64,000 nt of DNA, taken from contig JAGXIL010000024.1 of the NCBI GenBank assembly GCA_024635655.1, forward strand, positions 1 to 64,000, read 5' to 3'. Position numbers and translations under genes: made by a program. The DNA is from Gillisia sp. (GTDB taxonomy: Bacteria > Bacteroidota > Bacteroidia > Flavobacteriales > Flavobacteriaceae). The notes under the pieces are model-generated. The model worked only from the letters and a program-made list of their open reading frames with translations. It had not been told where the DNA came from and did not search any database. Position 1 is the first letter of the stretch. Each line of letters opens with the position of its first letter. Of the stretch, positions 26,434 to 34,390 are shown piece by piece.

Positions 26434-26700
26434 TTCAAATTTCAAGGTAATTTCAAGGGTCAAGGATCAAGTTTCAAGGTTCAGGTTTCTGGTTTCAAGG
26501 TTAAAATTCCAAATTCCAAGATCCAAATTCAAGGTTCAAGAATCAAGGCTCAAAGTTCATGTTTCTGATAAAATTCCCAATTTTCATGCTATAAATTCGA
26601 GGTTTCAGGTTCCAAACTTCAGGTTTCAGATTCAGATTTAAAGAACCAAAATTCTAACCTCTGGTTTTAAATTCCGAGCTCCAAATTCAAGGTTCGAAAT
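26434..26700. repeat. Long degenerate heptad repeat (NTTCAAG type)
   Basis: About 260 bp between galT and galK read in sevens (caaattc, caagatc, caaattc, aaggttc, aagaatc, aaggctc, aaagttc and so on), with drifting units and occasional phase breaks. It is the longest period-7 tract in the window and holds no gene; the 77-aa track ORF inside it is an artefact. Confidence 0.75.
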
Positions 26701-26747
26701 TTCAGGTTAAAAATAAACTTTCGCGATAGGGAGCTCCAGGTCTTTAT

Positions 26748-26817
26748 CACCCATCTCTTACTCTTCACTCCTAACTCTTAACCCATAACTAATCACCAAT
26801 CCCTAATCCCTATCCAC
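26748..26817. repeat. Heptad repeat running into the 3' end of galK
   Basis: Units read ctcttac, tcttcac, tcctaac, tcttaac, ccataac, taatcac, caatccc, taatccc, tatccac. The last two and part of a third cover the stop codon and last codons of galK on the minus strand, so the repeat supplies the end of that gene. Confidence 0.75.
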
Positions 26818-27936
26818 AACAACCCCTTCCCCCGCAACTACAGTAATAAATTCGGGAGGGAAACCGAATTTCTTTTCATAAGCTGAAGATATTTCCTTCT
26901 CAAATTCTGCTATTTTATCTTCTACAATAATATTGATCGTACAGCCGCCGAAGCCTCCGCCCATCATTCGGGAACCGTAGATGTACTCTTTATCTTCAGT
27001 ATAATTTACCAGAAAATCCAGCTCTTTACAACTCACTTCGTACAGATCCCGAAGTCCATAATGCGACTGGTACATTAAGTCCCCAAATTTTCGGAGATCT
27101 CCGGCTTTTAAATTTTTACTTGCCCCGATGACCCTCGAATTTTCTTCAAGAACATAGAGCACACGGTTGTATTGGGTTTCTGAAAGTTGTGTCCGGAAGG
27201 AATTCAGCATCTCAAGATCAACATCCCGAAGCGTTTTAACTTCCTGATTCTTCTGCTGAATTATCTCCAGCGCGGTTTCACATTCTGCTCTCCGGGTATT
27301 GTATTCCCCTTCCGCCAGGCTGTGGGAAACTTTAGTATTCACCAGCAGGATCTTACATGATCCAAAATCGGCAGGAATGTATTGGGCTTTCAGATCCAGG
27401 CAATCCAGCAGGATCAAATGTCCGCTTTTGCTCATTACCGAGGCGTATTGATCCATGATCCCGCATTGGGAACCGACGAAATTATTTTCTGCTGCCTGGG
27501 ATAGCTGTACGATCTCAAATTTAGAGAGCCCCAGGTTAAACAAGGCGTTTAATCCGGTGGCAAGGCCACATTCCAAAGCCGCAGAAGAACTGATTCCCGC
27601 TCCTATAGGAAGCTCGCTCTTCAGTCTGCATTCAAATCCGCGGAGTGTTTTGCCGCGCTTCTGAATTTCATTTACCACTCCCAGAATGTAATTTTCCCAG
27701 GTAGAGCTACTTTTTGCAATTTTATCCAGGTCAAACTCCAGGTGCGAATTATAGGTCTCACTAAAGACTGTGCACGATTTATCCTCTCCATTGGCCCGCA
27801 GTTCAAAAAAGATCTTTTTATTAATCGCGGTAGGCAAAACCAAACCTCTGTTATAATCGGTATGCTCTCCAATGAGATTGATACGGCCGGGGGACTCAAC
27901 TGTAATCCACGTTTTTGAACCGGATTGTAATGACAT
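26803..27936 (-). CDS. galK: Galactokinase
   Basis: The 377-aa GHMP kinase makes galactose-1-phosphate from galactose and ATP. Motifs are the galactokinase signature INLIGEHTDYNRGLVLP, the phosphate loop LPIGAGISSSAALE, the catalytic Asp region SQCGIMDQYASVM, and GSRMMGGGFGGCTI. The extreme C-terminus (VVVDRD-stop) lies in the heptad array at 26748-26817 and is the only non-family-like part. Its -7 element and a 25-bp palindrome lie in the intergenic region shared with the divergent Nudix-type regulator, so repression by that protein is expected. Confidence 0.96.
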   Translation of the reverse strand: MSLQSGSKTWITVESPGRINLIGEHTDYNRGLVLPTAINKKIFFELRANGEDKSCTVFSETYNSHLEFDLDKIAKSSSTWENYILGVVNEIQKRGKTLRGFECRLKSELPIGAGISSSAALECGLATGLNALFNLGLSKFEIVQLSQAAENNFVGSQCGIMDQYASVMSKSGHLILLDCLDLKAQYIPADFGSCKILLVNTKVSHSLAEGEYNTRRAECETALEIIQQKNQEVKTLRDVDLEMLNSFRTQLSETQYNRVLYVLEENSRVIGASKNLKAGDLRKFGDLMYQSHYGLRDLYEVSCKELDFLVNYTEDKEYIYGSRMMGGGFGGCTINIIVEDKIAEFEKEISSAYEKKFGFPPEFITVVAGEGVVVDRD

Positions 27937-27985
27937 ATTTCTTATTTTTCAGTAAAGAAAGCTTCTTTAGTTTAAGATTAATTTT

Positions 27986-27993
27986 CAAAGATA
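27986..27993 (-). promoter_or_regulatory. galK -7 element
   Basis: Minus strand TATCTTTG, exact TAnnTTTG, 50 bp upstream of the galK ATG. Its upstream base is also the first base of the 25-bp palindrome. Confidence 0.6.
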
Positions 27994-28017
27994 ATTAATG
28001 TATTTTATACATTAATT
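27993..28017. promoter_or_regulatory. 25-bp perfect palindrome, candidate operator
   Basis: aattaatgtat-ttt-atacattaatt: perfect 11-bp arms around a 3-bp centre. It occupies the spacer and -33 region of the galK promoter and lies 57 bp from the start of the divergent Nudix-HTH regulator. It is the best candidate binding site for that regulator. Confidence 0.7.
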
Positions 28018-28073
28018 CTTTATTAAGAAAAAAAGTGGTTTTTTTGTGTAGGTGATCTTCTAATACAAAATAT

Positions 28074-28775
28074 ATGGATTCAGAATTACAGGATTTTTAT
28101 GTACATCAGGATAAAATGTATGTTGCTACAGATTGTATAATATTTGGGTTTGAGGATGGAAAAATTAAACTTTTAGTTTTCAGGAGGCGGGTAGAACCCA
28201 TTAAAGGGGAGTGGTCGCTTATTGGAAGTTTTGTCAAAATAGATGAAGATGTACAGGAAGCGGCAAAGCGGGTTTTGACAGAAATCACAGGTTTGAAGAA
28301 TGTATTTATGGAAGAGCTAAAAACCTATGGAAAAGCCGACCGTGACCCCGGTTACCGATGTATCTCTGTAGGGCAGTACGCATTGATACGTATCAATGAT
28401 TACGATAAAGAACTCGTGGAGAAACACGGCGCCCACTGGTATGATATTAAAGACCTCCCAAATCTTGTGCTGGACCATAACCAGATGGTTGCTGATGCTA
28501 TGGAGCGTTTAAAGCAAAAAGCCCGGTACCAGCCTATAGGCTTTGAACTGTTACCTGAGAAATTTACTATTCCCCAACTGCAGCAGTTGTATGAAGCTAT
28601 ATATCAAAAGGAGCTGGATGACCGGAATTTCCGAAAAAAAGTACTGTCACATAACGTGTTGATCAAACTTGAAGAGAAGGATAAAACCACCTCAAAAAGA
28701 GGGGCTTTTCTTTATAAATTTGACCATAAGACCTACAATAAATTGCTGAAATCGGGTTATAACTTCGAAATTTAA
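28074..28775 (+). CDS. Nudix-HTH sugar-responsive regulator (NrtR/AraR family)
   Basis: The 233-aa protein has an N-terminal Nudix-like domain (about 12-150) and a C-terminal winged-helix domain (about 155-230; FTIPQLQQLYEAIY, NFRKKVL, GAFLYKFD). The Nudix box reads FVKIDEDVQEAAKRVLTEITGL: relative to GX5EX7REUXEEXGU the leading Gly and two of the three metal Glu residues (positions 16 and 20) are replaced by Ser, Val and Ile. Catalysis is therefore unlikely and the domain probably senses a ligand, as in the Bacteroides arabinose regulator AraR. It is divergent from galK with a palindrome between them. Galactose or a phosphorylated derivative is the likely effector; arabinose is an alternative. 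Confidence 0.88.
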   Translation: MDSELQDFYVHQDKMYVATDCIIFGFEDGKIKLLVFRRRVEPIKGEWSLIGSFVKIDEDVQEAAKRVLTEITGLKNVFMEELKTYGKADRDPGYRCISVGQYALIRINDYDKELVEKHGAHWYDIKDLPNLVLDHNQMVADAMERLKQKARYQPIGFELLPEKFTIPQLQQLYEAIYQKELDDRNFRKKVLSHNVLIKLEEKDKTTSKRGAFLYKFDHKTYNKLLKSGYNFEI

Positions 28776-28958
28776 ATAAATTTAGAAATATTCATTGTTG
28801 TATACTTACCTGATAATTTTATTCAATGCTAAAAAAGCAAGTGAATGAGTTGTTTTTTCAAAATTAATTGTAAATTTTACGTTTATAAAAAGGGGTTTGA
28901 GGCACCCGATGTGAAGACAATATTTAGCACTCGTTTATTTCCATCTTAAATAAAAATT

Positions 28959-29852
28959 ATGAGCAGTAAATACAACCGCAGAGATGCAATAAAAAATCTG
29001 GCACTGGGAACCGGGGTTCTAAGCCTGGGAGGCGTTATGAGCTCATTTGCAGCTATAAGTTGTGAAAATGAAAAACCACAGCAAAACCTTAAAGGGAATA
29101 TCAACCATGCGGTTTGCTGGTGGCCATATAATGACCTGGATTTTGACAACTTCGCGAAAGAGTCTTCAGAGTTGGGAATTCAAGCCATAGATCTTTTAAC
29201 CCCGTCGCAATGGGAAACAGCAGAAAAATACGGACTGAAATGTTCTATGGCTACAGATGATTTTGCAGTCATTGAGCACGGTTTTAATGACCCTGCCAAT
29301 CACGCTGCATTGCAGGAAAATTATAAAGGCTTAATAGATAAGGCATCAGAAGCAGGAATAAAAAATGTGATCTGTTTTTCCGGAAACCGCCGCGGTATGG
29401 ACGATGATACCGGAATTGAAAATTGTGCCACAGGGCTCATTCCGCTCGTGGATTATGCAGCAGAGCGTGATGTGGTGCTGGTGATGGAACTTTTGAACAG
29501 CAAAGTAAATCATCCCGATTATCAGTGTGATCATACAGCTTGGGGTGCACGCCTGGCAGAAGCGATGGGCAGAGAAAATTTCAAACTTCTTTACGATATC
29601 TACCACATGCAGATCATGGAAGGAGATGTTATTGCCACCATTCAGAAATACAACAAGTACATTAATCATTATCATACGGGAGGCGTACCGGGGAGAAACG
29701 AGATCAATGAAACTCAGGAATTGTTTTATCCTGCTATTATGCGGGCGATTGTGGAAACAGGTTTTAACGGCTATGTAGCACAGGAATTTGTGCCTACTTA
29801 TGAAGATAAGATTGCGGCATTAAAAGAAGCTATTGCTATATGTGATGTTTAA
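28959..29852 (+). CDS. Exported hydroxypyruvate isomerase-like TIM-barrel protein
   Basis: The 297-aa protein has a twin-arginine-type leader (NRRDAIKNLALGTG, hydrophobic segment, then AISCENE, which could also be lipidated at Cys), so it is probably exported folded. The rest is an AP endonuclease-2/Hyi-like TIM barrel. Visible are LVMELLNSKVNHPDYQ with a catalytic-type Glu, KLLYDIYHMQIMEGDV, INHYHTGGVPGRNE and GYVAQEFVPTY with the second Glu. Hyi interconverts hydroxypyruvate and tartronate semialdehyde, but exported Bacteroidota homologues act on unknown sugars. It precedes a GH88 gene by 136 bp, suggesting a role in uronic-acid glycan use. Confidence 0.85.
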   Translation: MSSKYNRRDAIKNLALGTGVLSLGGVMSSFAAISCENEKPQQNLKGNINHAVCWWPYNDLDFDNFAKESSELGIQAIDLLTPSQWETAEKYGLKCSMATDDFAVIEHGFNDPANHAALQENYKGLIDKASEAGIKNVICFSGNRRGMDDDTGIENCATGLIPLVDYAAERDVVLVMELLNSKVNHPDYQCDHTAWGARLAEAMGRENFKLLYDIYHMQIMEGDVIATIQKYNKYINHYHTGGVPGRNEINETQELFYPAIMRAIVETGFNGYVAQEFVPTYEDKIAALKEAIAICDV

Positions 29853-29988
29853 TAGGATATTGAAATAAATTTCATTTGGTAAATAGCTTATAGCCTTGAT
29901 ATGATTAATTAAGGAAAAGGTTTAGGAGTACGCCGGCAAAGATTCTGGAGATACATAAATTATTCAATTTTACGCCAAAAAATATAAG

Positions 29989-31209
29989 ATGAGAAAGAAG
30001 GAAATAATTACCGGAATTTTGCAACAAGTTACCGCAAACCTGACCCTTGTGGTATTCACAATAGTCACTGCCGGGGTGTCCTCCTGTGCCGGTCAGAAGA
30101 AAATATCTGGGGATAGCATAACAGCTACATTGGAACTTGCAGCAGCACAGTATAGGGATATGGCGGCCCAGCTACCTGAAGGAAGATTCCCAAAGACTTA
30201 TTATCCGAAGGAAGACAGGTTTGAAACCAGCGGCTCTGAATGGTGGGTAAGCGGGTTTTACCCCGGGACGCTTTTGTATCTTCATGAAGAATTAAATGAT
30301 CCGCAGCTTCGGGAGGAAGCGAACCGGATCATGGAAGATTTGGAGAAGGAACAGTATAACAAAACCACCCATGACCTTGGATTTATGATGTTCTGCAGTT
30401 TTGGACATTTGAACCGTCTTGATCCCCGTCCTGAGTACGATGAGATCCTTATGACTAGTGCCAGATCCCTGGCTACGAGATTTAATGAAAAGGTGGGGGC
30501 CATCCGTTCCTGGGACTCCGATGATGACAGTTTTCTGGTGATCATAGATAATATGATGAACCTGGAACTTCTTTTTTGGGCTTCCGAATTTAGTGGAGAT
30601 CCCACCTATAGGAATATAGCAATTACTCATGCCAACACTACCATGCAGCATCATTTCCGACCCGATAATAGTTCCTACCACGTGATCAATTACAATGAAA
30701 ATACCGGGGAGGTAAAGGAAAAAAGAACTGCACAGGGGGCGGCCGATGAGTCTGCATGGGCCAGGGGCCAGGCCTGGGGTTTATATGGGTACACGGTGAT
30801 GTACCGGGAAACCAAAGAACAAAAATACCTGGATCAGGCAATAAAAATCGCTGATTTCATGCTGGATCATTCCCACATGCCACAGGATAAAATTCCTTAC
30901 TGGGATTATAATGCCCCAAATATTCCCGATGCGCTAAGAGATTCATCTGCCGGGGCGATCATGGCTTCAGCATTACTGGAGCTAAGTGAGTATGTGGATG
31001 CGGGAAAAAAGAAAAAGTATTTTTCCACAGCGGAAACCGCTATCAAAACCCTGATGAGTGATACGTATTTAGCCGAGAAAGGCAGCAATGGCGGCTTCAT
31101 TTTAAAACATGGGGTAGGGCATCTTCCGGAGAATTCGGAGGTGGATGTGCCACTAACCTACGGGGACTACTATTTTGTGGAAGCCCTGCTGCGATATAAA
31201 AACCGTTAA
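29989..31209 (+). CDS. GH88 unsaturated glucuronyl hydrolase, lipoprotein
   Basis: The 406-aa lipoprotein (signal peptide with lipobox AGVSSCAG) has the (alpha/alpha)6 barrel of GH88. Landmarks are EWWVSGFYPGTLLYLHEE, HDLGFMMFCSFGHL, SWDSDDDSFLVIIDNMMNLELL (first catalytic-type Asp in the IDNMMN motif) and QGAADESAWARGQAWGLYGY (second Asp/RGQAW). GH88 removes the 4,5-unsaturated uronic acid left on oligosaccharides by polysaccharide lyases. No lyase lies in this window, so the enzyme must act on products made elsewhere. No acidic residues follow the Cys, which favours a periplasmic location. Confidence 0.92.
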   Translation: MRKKEIITGILQQVTANLTLVVFTIVTAGVSSCAGQKKISGDSITATLELAAAQYRDMAAQLPEGRFPKTYYPKEDRFETSGSEWWVSGFYPGTLLYLHEELNDPQLREEANRIMEDLEKEQYNKTTHDLGFMMFCSFGHLNRLDPRPEYDEILMTSARSLATRFNEKVGAIRSWDSDDDSFLVIIDNMMNLELLFWASEFSGDPTYRNIAITHANTTMQHHFRPDNSSYHVINYNENTGEVKEKRTAQGAADESAWARGQAWGLYGYTVMYRETKEQKYLDQAIKIADFMLDHSHMPQDKIPYWDYNAPNIPDALRDSSAGAIMASALLELSEYVDAGKKKKYFSTAETAIKTLMSDTYLAEKGSNGGFILKHGVGHLPENSEVDVPLTYGDYYFVEALLRYKNR

Positions 31210-31269
31210 AGTAATTTCCTGAGGTGGGAGATCTAATGAAGTGGAAATAGACAATGGTAATTCAAAAAA

Positions 31270-31333
31270 TTTATTCGTGCATTCGTGGCTTAAAAACATA
31301 AAGGTGAAGTTTAGCCACGAATGCACGAATAAA
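31270..31333. repeat. 64-bp inverted repeat with 21-bp perfect arms
   Basis: tttattcgtgcattcgtggct (31270-31290) is the exact reverse complement of 31313-31333, with a 22-nt loop. A partial third copy is at 34090-34107. It could form a strong hairpin in the gap after GH88. Confidence 0.9.
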
Positions 31334-31467
31334 AATTATATGGGATCCTGGTAATTTTCCTTCGGAAAACATTCCTAACAGCCCAGTAATTCTTACCTAT
31401 TAAGCTATGAAAGGGCCTTCAAAAAGAAAATATTAAAACAGTATTTACATACTAAAATAAAATTTTT

Positions 31468-34047
31468 ATGAGATTAGGGCAATTCATTTTCCTTCTGTTT
31501 TTCTTGGTAACCGGAATTGTGGCCGCACCCGCACAGGAAAAAAGAGATGTTTATGTAGATGACAGCGGCACAATGCGCTGGGGCCATAATGATGAAGAAG
31601 TCAAAGGCTTTGGTGTCAATTATTCGGTGCCATTTGCCCATGCCTATCGTACTGCCAAAAAAATGGAGGTAGATGTTAAAGAAGCCATAGATAATGATGT
31701 ATATCACTTCTCCCGGCTAGATTTTGACCTTTACCGTATCCATGTTTGGGATACTGAAATAAGCGATGCTGAAGGAAATCTTCTTGAAAACGAACACCTG
31801 GAAGCTTTTGATTATTTACTGAAGCAGCTGAAAGACAGAAATATTAACTTTATGATCACCCCTATCGCATTTTGGGGGAGTGGCTGGCCGGAACCAGATC
31901 CTGAAACTCCCGGTTTTTCCCATAAATATGGAAAAGAGGGAAGCCTCACAGAGCCCGAGGCCATTGAAGCCCAGGAAAATTACCTGGCGCGGTTCCTGGA
32001 ACACGTCAATCCATATACAGGAGTAGCCTATAAAGATGAGCCCAATATTATAGCATTTGAAGTCAGCAATGAACCCCATCATAAAGGCACCGCTGAAGAG
32101 GTAACCGAATTTGTTCAAAAAATGGTCACCGCAATGCGCAGTACCGGGACTGAAAAGCCTATTTTTTATAACGTGAGCCATAGTACCCATCTTGCGGAGG
32201 CCTATTTTGATGCCGATATACAGGGAGGAACTTTTCAATGGTATCCAACCGGATTGGGTTTTCAGAAAGAACTGGAAGGGAATCTGTTGCCTAATGTGAA
32301 TGATTACAATATCCCTTTTGACGATGTTATCAAAAAGAATAACGCAGCAAAGCTGGTATATGAATTTGATGCGGCAGATGTTATGAAATCCTACATTTAT
32401 CCGGCTATGGCAAGGAGTTTTCGCGAAGCCGGAATTCAGATCGCCACCCATTTTGCCTATGACCCCACCTACATGGCTCATGCCAATACCGAATATAACA
32501 CTCATTATATGAACCTGGCATATACTCCTTCAAAAGCCCTGGCTTTAATGATCAGTGGGAAAGTTTTTCATGAGGTTCCCATGGGGAAAGATTTAGGAAA
32601 ATATCCGGACAATCTAACATTTCAAAATTTCAATATAGATTACGACAATGACCTTGCCTCTTATAATGCTGAAGAAGATTTTATCTACACCAATACAAAT
32701 AACCTTCAGCCTAAGAACTTATCATCACTGAAAAAATTAGCCGGATTTGGAAATTCGGAAGTGGTTAAATACGAAGGTGCAGGGGCTTATTTTCTCGACA
32801 AGCTGGAAGATGGAGCCTGGAGGCTGGAAGTCATGCCGGACGCTATCCTGGTTGACAATCCCTTCGGAAAAAACAATCTGGAAAAAACTGTCGCCGTTAT
32901 TAACTGGAACACCTGGGAAATGAAGGTAGACCTGCCGGATCTGGGAGAAAATGTGAGCATAAGATCACTCAATGAAGGGAATGACTTTACTGCAGAAGTA
33001 AATGGAAAAAGCTTTTCTATTGCCCCGGGTACCTATCTCATTTATAAAGAAGGATCAAACCCAACTGTTGCTGAAGGACAGAATTTGAACAATATCAGTA
33101 TTACAGAATTTTTTGCGCCGGAGTCCACTGTTGAAAAAACATATGTGATCCACGAGGCGGTAGAAGAAATTTCAGAAAATTCTTCTTTAGAAATTACATC
33201 CACTATGGTTTCAAACGAGGACATTGAAAAAGTTGAGGTGTGGCTTCAGAATGGGAATGTTTATGAGAGCATGGAGCTTACAAGGCAGGAAGGATATACC
33301 TATTCAGCTGAGGTTCCGGAAAACTTGCTTCAGCAGGGTTTTCTTCAGTACCGCATAATTGTCAATACCGCAAACTCCAGTTTTACTTTTCCGGCAGATC
33401 AGGAAGGAGATCCGGGACAATGGGATTTTTTTTCCGATGAATCGTATGTAACCAGGATAGTAAAGGAGGAGCATCCTTTATTCTTATTTAATGCTGTTGA
33501 AAATTCAGATCATATTGTGGGAAAATGGCAAAGAGGGAATCAGCTGGTGCCGGGAGATGCTCCGGGAGAAGCCGAATACCAGGTGAAAGTGGAGCAACTG
33601 TATGAGGAGGACGAAGAGAATTTAAATGCCGATCCTATATATGATTATTCCTTCCGTTACAACTTTTCAAAAAAAATACAAGGAAGGGCAGAGGAATTAC
33701 CCCATTTTGATAAACTGGTTGTAAAGGGGAGAAGTCTTTCATCAGAACTGCAAAAAGTACAGGTTGCATTGGTGAATAAAGACGGGGCAAGCTTTGGGAA
33801 GATCATTGAACTGCAGCCTACAACACAGGAATATGTGATCGATCTTGCAGAACTGGAACCGGTAAAGACAGTTACGCTGCCAAGGCCTTATCCGGGTTTT
33901 CTACCTTATTATTTTGACCATAAGCTTCCGGAAATGTTTGATGTTTTTGAAATGAAAAGTTTACAGATATCTATTGGTCCCGGCCTTGATCAGGAGGAAC
34001 GTGAGGGGAAGCAGGAAATGGGAATTACGAGTATTAGATTGGAGTAG
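31468..34047 (+). CDS. Secreted glycoside hydrolase, clan GH-A (GH5-like)
   Basis: The 859-aa exported protein has a signal peptide (to APAQEK) and a TIM barrel over about 25-400. It shows RIHVWDTE, ITPIAFWGSGWP, the acid/base motif AFEVSNEPHH (N-E-P), and the nucleophile strand KLVYEFDAADV with Glu, as in clan A retaining glycosidases. Residues 400-530 resemble a beta-sandwich glycosidase accessory domain. Residues 540-859 are additional beta-rich, acidic modules of unknown type. Bacteroidota homologues are usually labelled only as secreted proteins. Substrate is unknown; position after GH88 suggests shared glycan work. It has no SusCD partner here. Confidence 0.8.
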   Translation: MRLGQFIFLLFFLVTGIVAAPAQEKRDVYVDDSGTMRWGHNDEEVKGFGVNYSVPFAHAYRTAKKMEVDVKEAIDNDVYHFSRLDFDLYRIHVWDTEISDAEGNLLENEHLEAFDYLLKQLKDRNINFMITPIAFWGSGWPEPDPETPGFSHKYGKEGSLTEPEAIEAQENYLARFLEHVNPYTGVAYKDEPNIIAFEVSNEPHHKGTAEEVTEFVQKMVTAMRSTGTEKPIFYNVSHSTHLAEAYFDADIQGGTFQWYPTGLGFQKELEGNLLPNVNDYNIPFDDVIKKNNAAKLVYEFDAADVMKSYIYPAMARSFREAGIQIATHFAYDPTYMAHANTEYNTHYMNLAYTPSKALALMISGKVFHEVPMGKDLGKYPDNLTFQNFNIDYDNDLASYNAEEDFIYTNTNNLQPKNLSSLKKLAGFGNSEVVKYEGAGAYFLDKLEDGAWRLEVMPDAILVDNPFGKNNLEKTVAVINWNTWEMKVDLPDLGENVSIRSLNEGNDFTAEVNGKSFSIAPGTYLIYKEGSNPTVAEGQNLNNISITEFFAPESTVEKTYVIHEAVEEISENSSLEITSTMVSNEDIEKVEVWLQNGNVYESMELTRQEGYTYSAEVPENLLQQGFLQYRIIVNTANSSFTFPADQEGDPGQWDFFSDESYVTRIVKEEHPLFLFNAVENSDHIVGKWQRGNQLVPGDAPGEAEYQVKVEQLYEEDEENLNADPIYDYSFRYNFSKKIQGRAEELPHFDKLVVKGRSLSSELQKVQVALVNKDGASFGKIIELQPTTQEYVIDLAELEPVKTVTLPRPYPGFLPYYFDHKLPEMFDVFEMKSLQISIGPGLDQEEREGKQEMGITSIRLE

Positions 34048-34334
34048 TTTAGCGATGATGTCTTTTTAAAAATAAGTTTTAAAAAGTTTAGCCACGAATG
34101 CACGAATGTTTTTCTAAAATATCCGTGCGCAAAAAAAATTGCCACTAAGGAAGAAAGGCACAAAGGTTCACGAAGCCTTAGAAATGAAAAAGTGGGTAAT
34201 TACTATCCCCTCCGGGGAGGGGTGTCCGCAGGACGGGGTGGGCACGCAAAGCAAAGTAAGAAAAAAATAAGTGCGCAAAAACATAAGCTATGAACTTAAA
34301 AAGAACAAAGTTTCTTAAGTGTCAAAATAAGAAC
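34048..34334. other. Intergenic dispersed repeats
   Basis: No gene. It contains the agtttagccacgaatgcacgaat element (34086-34107), a gccactaaggaagaaaggcacaaagg sequence typical of Bacteroidota spacer repeats, and cctccggggaggggtgtccgcaggacgggg at 34207-34243, which is related to 21551-21581 in reverse. Confidence 0.6.
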
Positions 34335-34374
34335 AAATAAGTAAGGCTGCCATTAACGGCAGCCTTACTTATTT
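34335..34374. terminator. Strong bidirectional terminator after the alpha-amylase gene
   Basis: Perfect 17-bp arms aaataagtaaggctgcc/ggcagccttacttattt with a 6-nt loop. It ends 17 bp from the stop codon of the minus-strand amylase gene. Confidence 0.8.
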
Positions 34375-34390
34375 ATAGAAAATATAGATA

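Noticed and set aside
26335-26568. 77-aa plus-strand ORF with GSSFKVQVSGFKV-like repeats
   Set aside because: It overlaps the 5' end of galT on the other strand and runs into the heptad repeat, which explains its periodic peptide.
31816-32505. 229-aa minus-strand ORF
   Set aside because: Antisense shadow of the GH-A glycosidase gene, which has clear catalytic motifs.
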